Under the pieces are notes generated by a model. The model did no database searches and was not told the origin of the DNA. It saw only the letters and a list, made by a program, of their open reading frames with translations. Of a stretch of 42,404 bases of DNA, positions 33,012 to 42,256 are shown in pieces (position 1 is the first letter of the stretch; each line of letters starts with the position of its first letter). Origin of the DNA: Alphaproteobacteria bacterium (GTDB lineage Bacteria > Pseudomonadota > Alphaproteobacteria > Rhodobacterales > Rhodobacteraceae); NCBI GenBank assembly GCA_030431935.1, contig JAUIIC010000005.1, positions 1 to 42,404 on the forward strand. The letters are read 5' to 3'. The position numbers and the translations under genes are program-made.

Positions 33012-34433
33012 ATGTCCGACGCCTCTCCGATCCTTGTCTGGATCCGGCGCGACCTGCGTCTGACCGATCATGCGGCGCTGTCGGCTGCGGCGGCAAGCGG
33101 ACGTCCGGTGATCCCGGTCTTCCTGAACGACGAGGCGGTGCAGGCCCTTGGCGCCGCGCCGCGCTGGAGGCTCGGGCTGGGCGTCGAGGCCTTCGCCAAC
33201 ACCCTGGCGGGCATCGGTTCGGAGCTTGTTCTGCGGCGGGGGGACGCGCTCGAATGCCTTGGCCGCCTCGTCGACGAGACGGGCGCCGGCGCGGTCTACT
33301 GGCAGCGCTCCTACGACCCGGTGCAACAGGCGCGCGATTCCGAGATCAAGGCGGCCTTGCGGGGCAGGGGACTGGAGGCGCGCAGTTTTCCCGGCCACCT
33401 GCTGTTCGAGCCCTGGACCGTCGAGACGAAGACCGGCGGCTTCTACCGGGTCTACACGCCCTATTGGAACGCCGTCAGGGGCCGCGATCCCGGCGCGCCA
33501 CTCGGGGCGGTGACGGCGCTGGTCGCGCCGCGGGCCTGGCCCGCGGGCGACGCGCTGTCCGACTGGCGGCTGGGCGCGGCGATGGACCGGGGGGCCGAGA
33601 TCACGCGCGCCCATGTCCGGCCCGGAGAGGCTGCCGCGCAGGACCGGCTGCATGCCTTCACCGCGGGCGCCGTGGGCGCCTATGCCCGGATGCGCGACAT
33701 CCCCGCGGTGTCCGGCACCTCGCGCCTGTCAGAGCACCTGACGCATGGCGAGATCTCGCCGCGCCAGGCCTGGGCGGCCGGCATGGCGGCGATGGAGCGT
33801 GGCGCGGCGGGGGCCGAGACCTTCCTGAAGGAACTGGTCTGGCGCGAGTTCGCATATCACCTTCTGCACTACACCCCGCATATCGCGCATGCCAACTGGC
33901 GTCCCGAATGGGACGGCTTCCCCTGGAACACCGATCCGGACCGGTCCGAGGTGCGGGCCTGGATCCGCGGGCGCACCGGCATCCAGTTCGTCGACGCCGC
34001 GATGCGCGAGCTTTACGTGACGGGCTACATGCACAACCGGGCCCGGATGATCGTGGCCAGCTACCTGACCAAGCATCTGCTGACCCACTGGAAGATCGGG
34101 CTGGACTGGTTCGCCGACCATCTGGTGGACTGGGATCCGGCCGCGAACGCCATGGGCTGGCAGTGGTCCGCCGGCTCCGGCCCCGACGCAACGCCTTATT
34201 TCCGGGTCTTCAACCCGGTCAGCCAACTGGACAAGTTCGACCCCGACCGCGCCTATGTGCGCCGCTGGATCGCCGAGGGCCGCGCGAAACCGGCGCCCGA
34301 GGCGCTGTCCTATTTCGACGCCATCCCACGCAGCTGGGGGCTTTTACCCGGCGATCCCTATCCCGCGCCGGTGGTCGGGGCCGAGGACGGCCGTAAACGT
34401 GCCCTCTCGGCATATGAAAATCGCGGATTCTGA
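33012..34433 (+). CDS. phrB: Deoxyribodipyrimidine photo-lyase / cryptochrome
   Basis: The 473-residue protein starts with the antenna domain strand (ILVWIRRDLRLTDHAAL) and has the FAD-binding core in its second half: RLSEHLTHGEISPRQAW, KELVWREFAYHLLHY, GIQFVDAAMRELYVTGYMHNR (site only) and WQWSAGSGPDATPYFR. These fit a class I CPD photolyase repairing UV dimers with blue light. Start at 33012 has a GGAG site. In R. sphaeroides a photolyase gene neighbours a cyclopropane-fatty-acid synthase gene in the sigma-E (singlet oxygen) regulon (recalled), and the same pair is seen here. I found a TGATCC at 32935-32940, but no properly spaced -10, so sigma-E control is unproven. Confidence 0.95.
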   Translation: MSDASPILVWIRRDLRLTDHAALSAAAASGRPVIPVFLNDEAVQALGAAPRWRLGLGVEAFANTLAGIGSELVLRRGDALECLGRLVDETGAGAVYWQRSYDPVQQARDSEIKAALRGRGLEARSFPGHLLFEPWTVETKTGGFYRVYTPYWNAVRGRDPGAPLGAVTALVAPRAWPAGDALSDWRLGAAMDRGAEITRAHVRPGEAAAQDRLHAFTAGAVGAYARMRDIPAVSGTSRLSEHLTHGEISPRQAWAAGMAAMERGAAGAETFLKELVWREFAYHLLHYTPHIAHANWRPEWDGFPWNTDPDRSEVRAWIRGRTGIQFVDAAMRELYVTGYMHNRARMIVASYLTKHLLTHWKIGLDWFADHLVDWDPAANAMGWQWSAGSGPDATPYFRVFNPVSQLDKFDPDRAYVRRWIAEGRAKPAPEALSYFDAIPRSWGLLPGDPYPAPVVGAEDGRKRALSAYENRGF

Positions 34434-34502
34434 GGGGTTTGGCGCAAGCGCATTTGCCTCGACCGGACAAGCGTGGTCTTTTGGCAGGAGAATGACGGCT
34501 GA

Positions 34503-35735
34503 ATGGACGAGACACGGGGCAGCATGGACGTACTGACAACCACGAAGGGGCAGGCCGACCTGCCGCGATATTTCACGCCGGTCTTCGAGGCGGCGCAGGG
34601 GATGGAACGGGGGCGGCTCGACTTCGTGCTGCCGGACGGGCGACGCTTTCGCGCCGAGACCGCCGCGCCCGGGCCGGTTGCCGAACTCGTAATTCACAAC
34701 CCCGACATCTTTGCCCGCCTGATCCGCGAAGGCGACCTTGGCTTCTGCGAGGCCTACCTCGACGGCTGGTGGTCCACGCCCGATCTGCAGGCGTTCATGG
34801 ACCTGGTCCACGTGGCGGGCGACGATCTCTACGACGGGTTTCCGGGAATGGGCCTCTTGCGTACGTTCGAGCGCGTGCGGTTCTGGATGCAGTCCAACTC
34901 GCGTCGGCAGGCGCGCAAGAACATCAGCTATCACTACGATCTCGGGAACGCTTTCTACGGGCTCTGGCTCGACGACACGATGACCTATTCCTCTGCCAAG
35001 TTCGACACCGGCCAGGAAAGCCTCGAACGGGCGCAGATCCAGAAATACGCCAGCATGGTGGACGAGATGGGCGCGCAGCCTGGCGATCATGTGCTTGAGA
35101 TCGGCTGCGGTTGGGGCGGCTTTGCCGAATACGCCGCCAAGGAACGCGGCCTGCGCGTAACCGGGTTGACGATCTCGAAGGAACAGCACGCCTACGCGGT
35201 CGAGCGTATCCAGCGCGCCGGCCTGTCGGACCGGGTCGAGATCAAGCTTCAGGACTACCGCGACGAGACCGGCGTCTATGACGGCATCGCCTCGATCGAG
35301 ATGTTCGAGGCGGTGGGCGAGAAATACTGGCCCGTCTATTTCGGCGTGCTGCGCGACAGGCTGAAGGCCGGGCGCAGTGCCACGCTTCAGATCATCACCG
35401 TGCAGGACCGGCGCTGGGAGATCTATCGCAAGGGCGTGGATTTCGTGCAGAAATACATCTTTCCCGGCGGGATGCTGCCCGCGCCCAGCGTGCTGCGCGC
35501 CGAGGTGGAGCGGGCCGGGCTTCAGGTGGCGGGGTCGATCGAGTTCGGGGAAAGCTATTCCCAGACGCTGCGCCGCTGGCACGAGACCTTCAACGATCGC
35601 TGGGACGAGGTGCAGGCGCTGGGCTTCGACGAGCGGTTCCGCCGGATGTGGAATTTCTACCTCACGTCTTGTGCCGCGACCTTCCAGAGCGGTAATTGCG
35701 ACGTGACGCAGATCACCGTGACCCGACCAGCCTGA
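34503..35735 (+). CDS. cfa: Cyclopropane-fatty-acyl-phospholipid synthase family methyltransferase
   Basis: The 410-residue SAM-dependent lipid methyltransferase has an N-terminal lipid-binding part (FCEAYLDGWWSTPDLQAF), the ISYHYDLGNAFYGLWL signature and the SAM loop VLEIGCGWGGFAEYAA (Glu199-Gly203). It adds a methylene or methyl to unsaturated acyl chains in membranes. In Rhodobacter a homologue next to the photolyase gene takes part in making methylated and furan fatty acids, so the product here need not be a cyclopropane ring. Starts at 34503 and 34524 are both in frame; an AGGAG lies 12 bases before the first. It is followed by trgA 13 bases on. Confidence 0.92.
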   Translation: MDETRGSMDVLTTTKGQADLPRYFTPVFEAAQGMERGRLDFVLPDGRRFRAETAAPGPVAELVIHNPDIFARLIREGDLGFCEAYLDGWWSTPDLQAFMDLVHVAGDDLYDGFPGMGLLRTFERVRFWMQSNSRRQARKNISYHYDLGNAFYGLWLDDTMTYSSAKFDTGQESLERAQIQKYASMVDEMGAQPGDHVLEIGCGWGGFAEYAAKERGLRVTGLTISKEQHAYAVERIQRAGLSDRVEIKLQDYRDETGVYDGIASIEMFEAVGEKYWPVYFGVLRDRLKAGRSATLQIITVQDRRWEIYRKGVDFVQKYIFPGGMLPAPSVLRAEVERAGLQVAGSIEFGESYSQTLRRWHETFNDRWDEVQALGFDERFRRMWNFYLTSCAATFQSGNCDVTQITVTRPA

Positions 35736-35748
35736 GGCCCGAGCGCCG

Positions 35749-36192
35749 ATGATGCCCACCGCCGCGAAACTGATTGCCGCCGTACTCTTCGCGGCGCTCG
35801 GATATGGCGCGGCGGTCCTGACGCTGGGGAACCTGACCGAGACGATAAATGAAGGCTGGATCCGCGAGATCATGGCCGCCTTCGGCTTCCTCATGGGCTG
35901 GATGATCGCGGGTGGGCGCGCGGCGGAGCCGCTGGCGTTTTCGCTGGCCGCCGGGCTGACCACATCCGCCGCGATCCTGTTCTGGAGCGTCTTCTTCGTC
36001 GCGGGATACGAGATGATCATCCTGTCCATGCGCGGCGCCTATCGCGGGCCGTTCCACGCCATCGAAAGCATGGTCGCGATCGGGGCAGAGCGGGCGATGC
36101 TGGCCACGCATTGGGACACTGCGGCGCTTCTGGTGCTGGGCGGGCTTGCGGGCGGCTGGTTGGCGCACATGATCGCGCGGGTCTGGCGCTAG
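35749..36192 (+). CDS. trgA: TrgA family membrane protein (tellurite resistance locus)
   Basis: The 147-residue protein has four likely spans (LIAAVLFAALGYGAAVL, IMAAFGFLMGWMIAG, TSAAILFWSVFFVAGY, AALLVLGGLAGGWLA). It matches TrgA of R. sphaeroides, where trgA, trgB and cysK together raise tellurite resistance. How TrgA works is unknown. The trgB start lies three bases after its stop, and cysK comes next, so the three-gene locus is intact. Confidence 0.88.
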   Translation: MMPTAAKLIAAVLFAALGYGAAVLTLGNLTETINEGWIREIMAAFGFLMGWMIAGGRAAEPLAFSLAAGLTTSAAILFWSVFFVAGYEMIILSMRGAYRGPFHAIESMVAIGAERAMLATHWDTAALLVLGGLAGGWLAHMIARVWR

Positions 36193-36195
36193 GGC

Positions 36196-37323
36196 ATGGC
36201 GTCAGTCTTTCTCTACGGCACCTTGCGGCACGCGCCGCTTCTGGCGGCGGTTCTCGGCCGCGAGGACGCGCGCCTGTCCGCCGCCACGCTTACCGGCCAT
36301 GCCGTCGCCTGGGCGGAAGGGCAGGCCTTTCCCCTGATCCACGCGCGGGAGGGCGCGCGCGCCGATGGCCTTCTGCTGGACGGCCTGTCGCCCGAGGACC
36401 TGGCGCGGCTGGAGTTCTACGAGGGCGGCTTCGACTACGCGCTCCGCGGGATCGAGGTCGAGGCGGGGGGGCGGACCCTGCGCACGCAGGCCTGGTTTCC
36501 CGCGCCCGGTGCCCCCTGGGTGCCCGGCGCGGCCTTCGCGCTGGAGGACTGGGTGGCCCGCTGGGGCGAGATCAACACCGCGGCCGCGGCGGCTGCCATG
36601 ACGCTCTTCGGCCGGGTGCCGGCCGCCGAGCTTGGCTGGCGGCTGCCCGCGATGCAGGCGCGTGCGGCCTCGACGCTCCGGGCCGCGGGCATGCCTGCGC
36701 CCGCGACGTTGCGCCGGGCGGGCGGCCGGGACGAGATCCGCACCCTCGACATGCGCCGCCCCTATGACGCCTTCTTCGCCGTGGCCGAGGCGGACCTGCG
36801 TTTTCCCCGCTTCGATGGCGGGCAAAGCGACGCGGTGACGCGCGCGGCCTTCGTGATGGCCGATGCCGTCAGCGTGCTGCCCTACGACCCGGCGCGCGAC
36901 CGGGTGCTGCTGATCGAGCAACTGCGCATCGGTCCCTGGATCCGCGGGGACCGCCATGTCTTCAGCCTTGAGGCGATCGCGGGGCGCATCGACCCGGGCG
37001 AGACCCCTGAAGAGGCGGGCCGCCGCGAGGCGGTCGAGGAAGCGGGCCTGGCGCTCGGCCCGATGGAGCTGGTCGCGCGCTACTATCCCTCGCCGGCCGG
37101 GGTGACGGAATACCTGTTCTCCTACGTGGCGTGCTGCGACCTGCCCGACGGGGCAGACGGCCCCGGCGGCGCCGCGGACGAGCACGAGGACATCCGCAGC
37201 CACCTCGTGTCCTTCGACGACTTCCTCGGGCTCATCCGCTCGGGCGAGGTCGAGAACGCGCCGCTGATCCTTTCGGGATACTGGCTGCTGGCGAACCGGG
37301 AAAGGCTGCGGGCCGCGGGTTGA
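36196..37323 (+). CDS. trgB: TrgB: gamma-glutamylcyclotransferase-like plus Nudix hydrolase fusion
   Basis: The 375-residue protein joins two domains. The first, about residues 1-125, begins VFLYGTLRHAPLL, the gamma-glutamylcyclotransferase-like (GGCT/AIG2) signature. The second is a Nudix domain of the ADP-ribose pyrophosphatase type with a perfect Nudix box, G263 to L285 (GRIDPGETPEEAGRREAVEE then AGL). It probably cleaves nucleoside diphosphate derivatives; the first domain may act on a glutathione-related or amine-linked compound. The gene is between trgA and cysK as in R. sphaeroides. The start ATG is three bases after the trgA stop. Confidence 0.9.
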   Translation: MASVFLYGTLRHAPLLAAVLGREDARLSAATLTGHAVAWAEGQAFPLIHAREGARADGLLLDGLSPEDLARLEFYEGGFDYALRGIEVEAGGRTLRTQAWFPAPGAPWVPGAAFALEDWVARWGEINTAAAAAAMTLFGRVPAAELGWRLPAMQARAASTLRAAGMPAPATLRRAGGRDEIRTLDMRRPYDAFFAVAEADLRFPRFDGGQSDAVTRAAFVMADAVSVLPYDPARDRVLLIEQLRIGPWIRGDRHVFSLEAIAGRIDPGETPEEAGRREAVEEAGLALGPMELVARYYPSPAGVTEYLFSYVACCDLPDGADGPGGAADEHEDIRSHLVSFDDFLGLIRSGEVENAPLILSGYWLLANRERLRAAG

Positions 37324-37379
37324 GTTCGGCCTTTGGCGGGCCTACACAGAAGCCTGCGCCAACAGAAGGGACCTGACAC

Positions 37380-38414
37380 ATGCAGGTGTTCAAGGATCTT
37401 CCCGACGCCATCGGGCACACGCCGCTGATCCGTCTGAAGGGGCCGTCCGAGGCCACGGGATGCGAGATTCTCGGCAAGGCCGAGTTCCTGAACCCCGGCC
37501 AGTCGGTCAAGGATCGCGCCGCGCTCTACATCATCCGCGATGCCATCGCGCGTGGCGCCCTGGCGCCCGGCGGAACCATCGTCGAGGGCACCGCCGGCAA
37601 CACCGGGATCGGCCTGTCGCTCGTGGGCGCGGCGATGGGCTTTCGCAGCGTCATCGTCATCCCCGAGACGCAGAGCCAGGAAAAGAAGGACATGCTGCGC
37701 CTTGCAGGGGCCGAACTGGTGCAGGTTCCCGCGGTGCCCTACCGCAACCCCAACAACTACGTGAAGTATTCCGCCCGCCTCGCCGAGCGCCTGGCGCAGT
37801 CCGAACCCAACGGCGCGGTCTGGGCCAACCAGTTCGACAACGTGGCCAACCGGCAGGCGCATGTGGAGACCACCGGCCCCGAGATATGGGAGCAGACCGG
37901 CGGCAAGGTGGACGGCTTCGTCTGCGCCGTGGGATCGGGCGGCACGCTGGCGGGCGTCGCGATGGCGCTGCAGCCGCGCGGGGTCAAGATCGGCCTGGCC
38001 GATCCCGATGGATCGGCGCTCTGGCATCACTATGCCCATGGCTCGCTCAAGGCAGAGGGCGGCTCGATCACGGAAGGGATCGGGCAGGGGCGCATCACCG
38101 CCAACCTCGAAGGCCTGGTGCCCGATTTCGCCTACAACATCCCTGACGCCGAGGCGCTGCCCATCGTCTTCGATCTGCTGGCGCAGGAGGGGCTTTGCCT
38201 TGGCGGCTCGTCCGGGATCAACGTGGCCGGTGCCATGCGCATGGCGCGCGACCTGGGGCCTGGGCACACCATCGTCACCGTCCTGTGCGACTATGGCACG
38301 CGGTATCAGTCCAAGCTGTTCAACCCGGCCTTTCTTTCTGAAAAGGGGCTGCCGGTTCCGTCCTGGATGACCGGGGCAGGGCGCAGGCTTCCGGCAGTAT
38401 TCGAGGATGCGTAG
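37380..38414 (+). CDS. cysK: Cysteine synthase A (O-acetylserine sulfhydrylase)
   Basis: CysK makes cysteine from O-acetylserine and sulfide. The 344-residue PLP enzyme has the Schiff-base Lys44 in NPGQSVKDRAA, the substrate loop EGTAGNTGIG (69-78) and the phosphate-binding GSGGTLAG. The C-terminal half includes LGGSSGINVAGA. It is slightly longer than the E. coli enzyme and resembles the alphaproteobacterial form. The stop overlaps the next gene, an MscS-family channel, by eight bases. Its place behind trgAB suggests that thiol supply supports tellurite or oxidant tolerance. Confidence 0.95.
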   Translation: MQVFKDLPDAIGHTPLIRLKGPSEATGCEILGKAEFLNPGQSVKDRAALYIIRDAIARGALAPGGTIVEGTAGNTGIGLSLVGAAMGFRSVIVIPETQSQEKKDMLRLAGAELVQVPAVPYRNPNNYVKYSARLAERLAQSEPNGAVWANQFDNVANRQAHVETTGPEIWEQTGGKVDGFVCAVGSGGTLAGVAMALQPRGVKIGLADPDGSALWHHYAHGSLKAEGGSITEGIGQGRITANLEGLVPDFAYNIPDAEALPIVFDLLAQEGLCLGGSSGINVAGAMRMARDLGPGHTIVTVLCDYGTRYQSKLFNPAFLSEKGLPVPSWMTGAGRRLPAVFEDA

Positions 38415-40893
38415 GAAAGGCACTCTCCCGAGCCGGGCGTTTCTTGGCGCCTGGATGATCGCGCTTGCGCTGGTCGTCGGCCCGATCGGAGGCGGCGGGT
38501 TCAGCGCGCCGGCCATGGCGCAGGCCACGGTCGAGGCACCCGACTACGAAGCCTGGAATACGGTTGCCCGGCGCGCGGAAGGCGCAATCGAGAGTGGGCG
38601 CGCGTCCGACGAGGCGTATACCGCGCTTCGCGAAGAGCTCGTGCGCTGGCGCGAGCAGCTCCTTGCAGCTCAAGACATCAACACGGCCCGCATCGCCACC
38701 GTGCGCAACCAGATCGCGGCCTTGGGGCCGGCGCCGGCCGAAGGCAGTACGGAGACAGAAGATCTTGCAGCGCGCCGGGCAGAGTTGAACGCCTCTCTGA
38801 CTGAATTGCTGGCCCCGGTTCAGCGTGCGGTGGAGGCGCACAGCAGGGCGGAAGGTCTCGTCCGCGAGATCGACTCGATCCTGCGGGACCGCCAGGCCGA
38901 TGCCCTTCTCGAACGCGACTCGTCGCCTCTCAATCCCGCGCATTGGCCGCGCGCCTGGACCAGCCTCACCTCGTCGATGCGGGCCACCGTGCAGGAGACC
39001 GAGAGGAACTGGTCCAGCCAGGCAAGACGCACAGTCCTTCGCGACGACCTGCCCGTGGTGATCGGCCTGATCCTCGTGGCGCTGGTGTTGCTGTTTCGAG
39101 GCCGCCGCTGGATGGAGGCTCTCACCACGCGGGCCTTCGATCGCTTCGGCAACACGCTCGCCGCGCTTGCCGTGTCAACGGGGCAGGTCATCGTTCCCAC
39201 AGCGGGCGTGATGCTGCTGGTCGGGGCGCTGGTTTCGAGCGGTCTACTGGGCCTTCGTGGTCTCGCTCTCGCCCAGTCTCTTCCAACCCTGGTGCTGGCC
39301 TTTTTCACCGCGCGCTGGATCGCGGGCCGGGTCTTTCCGAAGTCCGGGGGAACGCTTCTGGAAGGCGAGGTCTCCGCAGAGCAGAGCGCCACCCTGCGCA
39401 ACCTCGCCGGTGCGCTGGGCGCGGTCACCGGGCTGTTCGCCGTCCTAGGCGCCCTTGCCAGGCAAGAGAACTACGAAGGCGCCGTCAACGCTGTCCTGTT
39501 CTTGCCGTTGCACGTGCTGGGCGGTCTGCTGCTCTTCAAGTTGGGCCGCGTGCTGCGCGGGTATTGCCGCGATGCGCATGATGCGGCCAACTCGGGTGTA
39601 TTTCAGCTGTCGATCGTGGCCTTCATGTCCCGGGCGGCCATGCTGATCGGCGTCGTGGCGCCGCTTCTGGCGGCTGCAGGATACACGGCCGCCGCCCAGA
39701 CGCTGGTGGTCCCGCCCGCCGAGACCCTGGCCGTCTTCGGCTGCCTCTTGATCCTCGGCGTGATCGTCAACGAGGCGTATCGGCTTCTCGTCGGGATCAG
39801 CGTCGAAGAGTCCGCTGCCGCGCTCGTGCCGACGCTGGTGAATTTCGTCCTTGTGGTGTGTTCGCTTCCCGTGCTCGCCCTGATCTGGGGCGCCCGCTGG
39901 ACCGACCTGACAGAGATCCTGGCCCGCTTCCAGGAAGGCTTTGCACTTGGCGACACGCGCATCCAGCCCTCGGATTTCCTGGTCTTGCTGATCGTCTTCG
40001 CGCTGGGGTTCGCCGTGACGCGCATGGTTCAGGGCGGCCTCAAGAACGCGGTGTTGCCGAAGACCCAGATCGACCCGGGCGGGCGCAACGCAATCGTGTC
40101 CGGGGTCGGCTATCTGGGGATCTTCCTGGCCGCGCTGATCGCGATCACGGCGGCGGGCATCAACCTGTCCGCGCTGGCGGTCGTGGCCGGCGCGCTTTCG
40201 GTCGGCATCGGTTTCGGCCTGCGCGCGGTGGTCGAGAACTTCGTGGCGGGCATCATCCTGCTGGTCGAACGCCCGATCGGCGAGGGCGACTGGATCGAGG
40301 TCGGCTCGAACATGGGGATCGTCAAGGCGATATCGGTGCGCTCGACCCGGATCGAGACCTTCGACAAGACCGAGGTGATCGTGCCGAACGCCGATTTCAT
40401 CTCGGGCACCGTCACCAACTGGACCCGGGGCAACATCGCGGGGCGGCTGATCGTCAGCGTTGGCGTCGCCTATGGCACCGACACGCGGCGGGTGTCGCAG
40501 ATCCTGCAGGAGATCGCCGAGGCCCAGCCGCTGGTCGTGGTCAACCCTCCGCCCACGATCCTCTTCGCGGGGTTCGGGGCGGATGCGCTCGATTTCGAGA
40601 TGCGGATGATCCTGCGCGACGTGAACTTCTCGTTGAGCGTCAAGAACGAGGTGCATCACCAGATCGCCGAACGCTTCGCCGCCGAGGGGATCGAGGTGCC
40701 CTTCGCTCAGCGCGACATCTGGCTGCGCAACCCCGAGGCCCTGCGCCCCGTCCCGCCGCTGGCCGGCGCTGACCCCGAGCCGGACGATAACGGCGCGGAC
40801 GAGGGGGACAACGGCCGCACGGACGGGGCGCCGTCGTCCGGAGAGGACCGCAGCGCCGCCGCGTCGAGCCCATCCCAGGAGGACAGGACATGA
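38407..40893 (+). CDS. MscS-family mechanosensitive channel with long N-terminal region (DUF3772 type)
   Basis: The 828-residue protein has a signal peptide (cut near AMAQA, residue 39) and a coiled, periplasmic region to about residue 205. Eight or more membrane spans follow, then the MscS core: the pore helix AGALSVGIGFGLRAVVENFVAG (site only), then LLVERPIGEGDWIEV and IRSTRIETFDKTEVIVPN-like VRSTRIETFDKTEVIVPNAD. The C terminus is acidic and disordered (EPDDNGADEGDNG). Large MscS paralogues of the KefA/MscK class release solutes under osmotic shock. It starts within the cysK end and overlaps alaX by four bases. The start ATG at 38407 has no strong ribosome site, consistent with coupling. 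Confidence 0.9.
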   Translation: MRRKGTLPSRAFLGAWMIALALVVGPIGGGGFSAPAMAQATVEAPDYEAWNTVARRAEGAIESGRASDEAYTALREELVRWREQLLAAQDINTARIATVRNQIAALGPAPAEGSTETEDLAARRAELNASLTELLAPVQRAVEAHSRAEGLVREIDSILRDRQADALLERDSSPLNPAHWPRAWTSLTSSMRATVQETERNWSSQARRTVLRDDLPVVIGLILVALVLLFRGRRWMEALTTRAFDRFGNTLAALAVSTGQVIVPTAGVMLLVGALVSSGLLGLRGLALAQSLPTLVLAFFTARWIAGRVFPKSGGTLLEGEVSAEQSATLRNLAGALGAVTGLFAVLGALARQENYEGAVNAVLFLPLHVLGGLLLFKLGRVLRGYCRDAHDAANSGVFQLSIVAFMSRAAMLIGVVAPLLAAAGYTAAAQTLVVPPAETLAVFGCLLILGVIVNEAYRLLVGISVEESAAALVPTLVNFVLVVCSLPVLALIWGARWTDLTEILARFQEGFALGDTRIQPSDFLVLLIVFALGFAVTRMVQGGLKNAVLPKTQIDPGGRNAIVSGVGYLGIFLAALIAITAAGINLSALAVVAGALSVGIGFGLRAVVENFVAGIILLVERPIGEGDWIEVGSNMGIVKAISVRSTRIETFDKTEVIVPNADFISGTVTNWTRGNIAGRLIVSVGVAYGTDTRRVSQILQEIAEAQPLVVVNPPPTILFAGFGADALDFEMRMILRDVNFSLSVKNEVHHQIAERFAAEGIEVPFAQRDIWLRNPEALRPVPPLAGADPEPDDNGADEGDNGRTDGAPSSGEDRSAAASSPSQEDRT

Positions 40894-41615
40894 CCCGGAT
40901 GCTCTTTCGCGACGATCCCTACCTGAGGGCGGTCGAGGCCCGCGTGCTGGAGGTCACCGAAGACGGCCACATCGTGCCGGACCGGTCGCTGTTCTACCCG
41001 CGCGGCGGTGGCCAGCCCGGCGATGCAGGGCGCCTGTCCTGGGAGGGCGGAGCGCTCGACATCGCGGATGCGATCAAGCACGGGGACGACGCGGTCGCGC
41101 TGGTGCCGGCGGCGGAGGGTGCGCGCCCCGCGCCGGGGACGCTGGTGACCCAGACGCTCGACTGGGACCGCCGCCATGCCCACATGCGCGTGCACACCGC
41201 GCTGCACCTCCTGTCGGTCGTGATTCCCTTGCCCGTCACCGGCGGCGCGATCGGCGCCGACAAGGGGCGGCTCGACTTCGACATGCCCGAGGCGCCCGAG
41301 GACCGCGACGCGGTCGAGGCGGCGCTGAACGCGCTGGTAGCCCGCGATCTGCCGGTCTCGGAAGACTGGATCACCGACGCCGAACTGGCCGCCAATCCGG
41401 GCCTCGTCAAGACGATGTCGGTGCAGCCGCCGATGGGGCAGGGGCGCGTGCGCCTGGTGCGGATCGGCACCGGCGCCGAGCAGGTGGACCTGCAGCCCTG
41501 CGGCGGAACCCACGTGGCCCGGACCGGGGAAATCGGCCGCCTCCGCCTGGGAAAGATCGAGAAGAAAGGCCGCCAGAACCGCCGCGTCAGCATCCACCTC
41601 GACGATCCGTCGTGA
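40890..41615 (+). CDS. alaX: Alanyl-tRNA editing protein AlaX-like
   Basis: AlaX hydrolyses mischarged Ser- or Gly-tRNA(Ala) in trans. The 241-residue protein has the editing-site zinc ligands His98 and His102 (HAHMRVHTALHLL) and Cys204 and His208 (PCGGTHVA), with RSLFYPRGGGQPGD at the front. Its length corresponds to the medium AlaX-II type. It overlaps the MscS gene (ATGA). The downstream 150 bases lead to a tRNA-Ser gene, and no functional link to that tRNA is implied. Confidence 0.93.
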   Translation: MTRMLFRDDPYLRAVEARVLEVTEDGHIVPDRSLFYPRGGGQPGDAGRLSWEGGALDIADAIKHGDDAVALVPAAEGARPAPGTLVTQTLDWDRRHAHMRVHTALHLLSVVIPLPVTGGAIGADKGRLDFDMPEAPEDRDAVEAALNALVARDLPVSEDWITDAELAANPGLVKTMSVQPPMGQGRVRLVRIGTGAEQVDLQPCGGTHVARTGEIGRLRLGKIEKKGRQNRRVSIHLDDPS

Positions 41616-41768
41616 CGCGACAGGCGCAGGCGTCGCGCCCTCGCACGCGCCGCCCCACCCGCCGTCGAACACCCCCGGGCGGCGGCGCATCCACGCCCGC
41701 GCCGACTGCCGAACTCTTCGCCCGCCCCCTTGTCCCCCGCCGCGAATTGCACTAACCGAAGGACCCAC

Positions 41769-41858
41769 GGAGAGGTGGCCGAGTGGTCGAAGGCGCACGC
41801 CTGGAAAGTGTGTAGGCGGGAAACCGTCTCCAGGGTTCGAATCCCTGTCTCTCCGCCA
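41769..41858 (+). tRNA. tRNA-Ser (anticodon GGA)
   Basis: The 90-base class II tRNA has the acceptor stem GGAGAGG/TCTCTCC, discriminator G, encoded CCA (41856-41858) and a long variable arm. The anticodon loop CTGGAAA, on the stem CACGC/GTGTG, gives anticodon GGA. The T-arm is CAGGG-TTCGAAT-CCCTG. It reads UCC and UCU codons. tRNA-Ser genes are frequent integration targets for mobile elements. Confidence 0.97.
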
Positions 41859-41880
41859 CATTCAGATACTGAATCCGACC

Positions 41881-41911
41881 AAGGGCCCCGATTGGGGCCT
41901 TTTTTCTTTTT
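41881..41911 (+). terminator. Rho-independent terminator after tRNA-Ser
   Basis: A 9-bp stem (41881-41889 with 41894-41902, six GC pairs, one GT, two AT) around a GATT loop is followed by a T-rich tract interrupted by one C. A small palindrome ATTCAG-ATA-CTGAAT at 41860-41874 lies between the tRNA 3' end and the terminator. Confidence 0.9.
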
Positions 41912-41914
41912 GTT

Positions 41915-42256
41915 TCAAAGGGCGTTGGCAGGGCCATCCGCCCTTCGGAGACTGGGCGCTTGACGCGGGATGGGTCTCCGAATGGCCTGCGTCTCTCTTC
42001 GAGCGCCCCTCGACGGTCACGGGACGGCGTAAAACATCCTAGCATTTCCAATGGGTTGCCGCGTTCATGGGGTCGTCCCGTTCGCGAGTTAATCCGGTGA
42101 CGGAGACCGACACGAAGGCGCAGGACGGTCAGAAGGACGGCTCCATGGCGGCCGATCACCAGGCCGGTGCGCTGGTGCATGGGGCCGGCGACAGCAGCGA
42201 AATCCCTGCCAGAAGTCTCTGATGACAAACAGACTTCGCGCCCATAGCCTGGCGCA
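41915..42256. other. Gene-poor stretch after tRNA-Ser
   Basis: These 342 bases contain no recognised gene. A plus-strand frame of 51 codons (ATG at 42067, stop at 42220-42222) encodes a polar sequence without known features and is not called. The composition is slightly less GC-rich than the core genes. No integrase, repeat of the tRNA end or inverted repeat was found inside the window. Confidence 0.5.
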
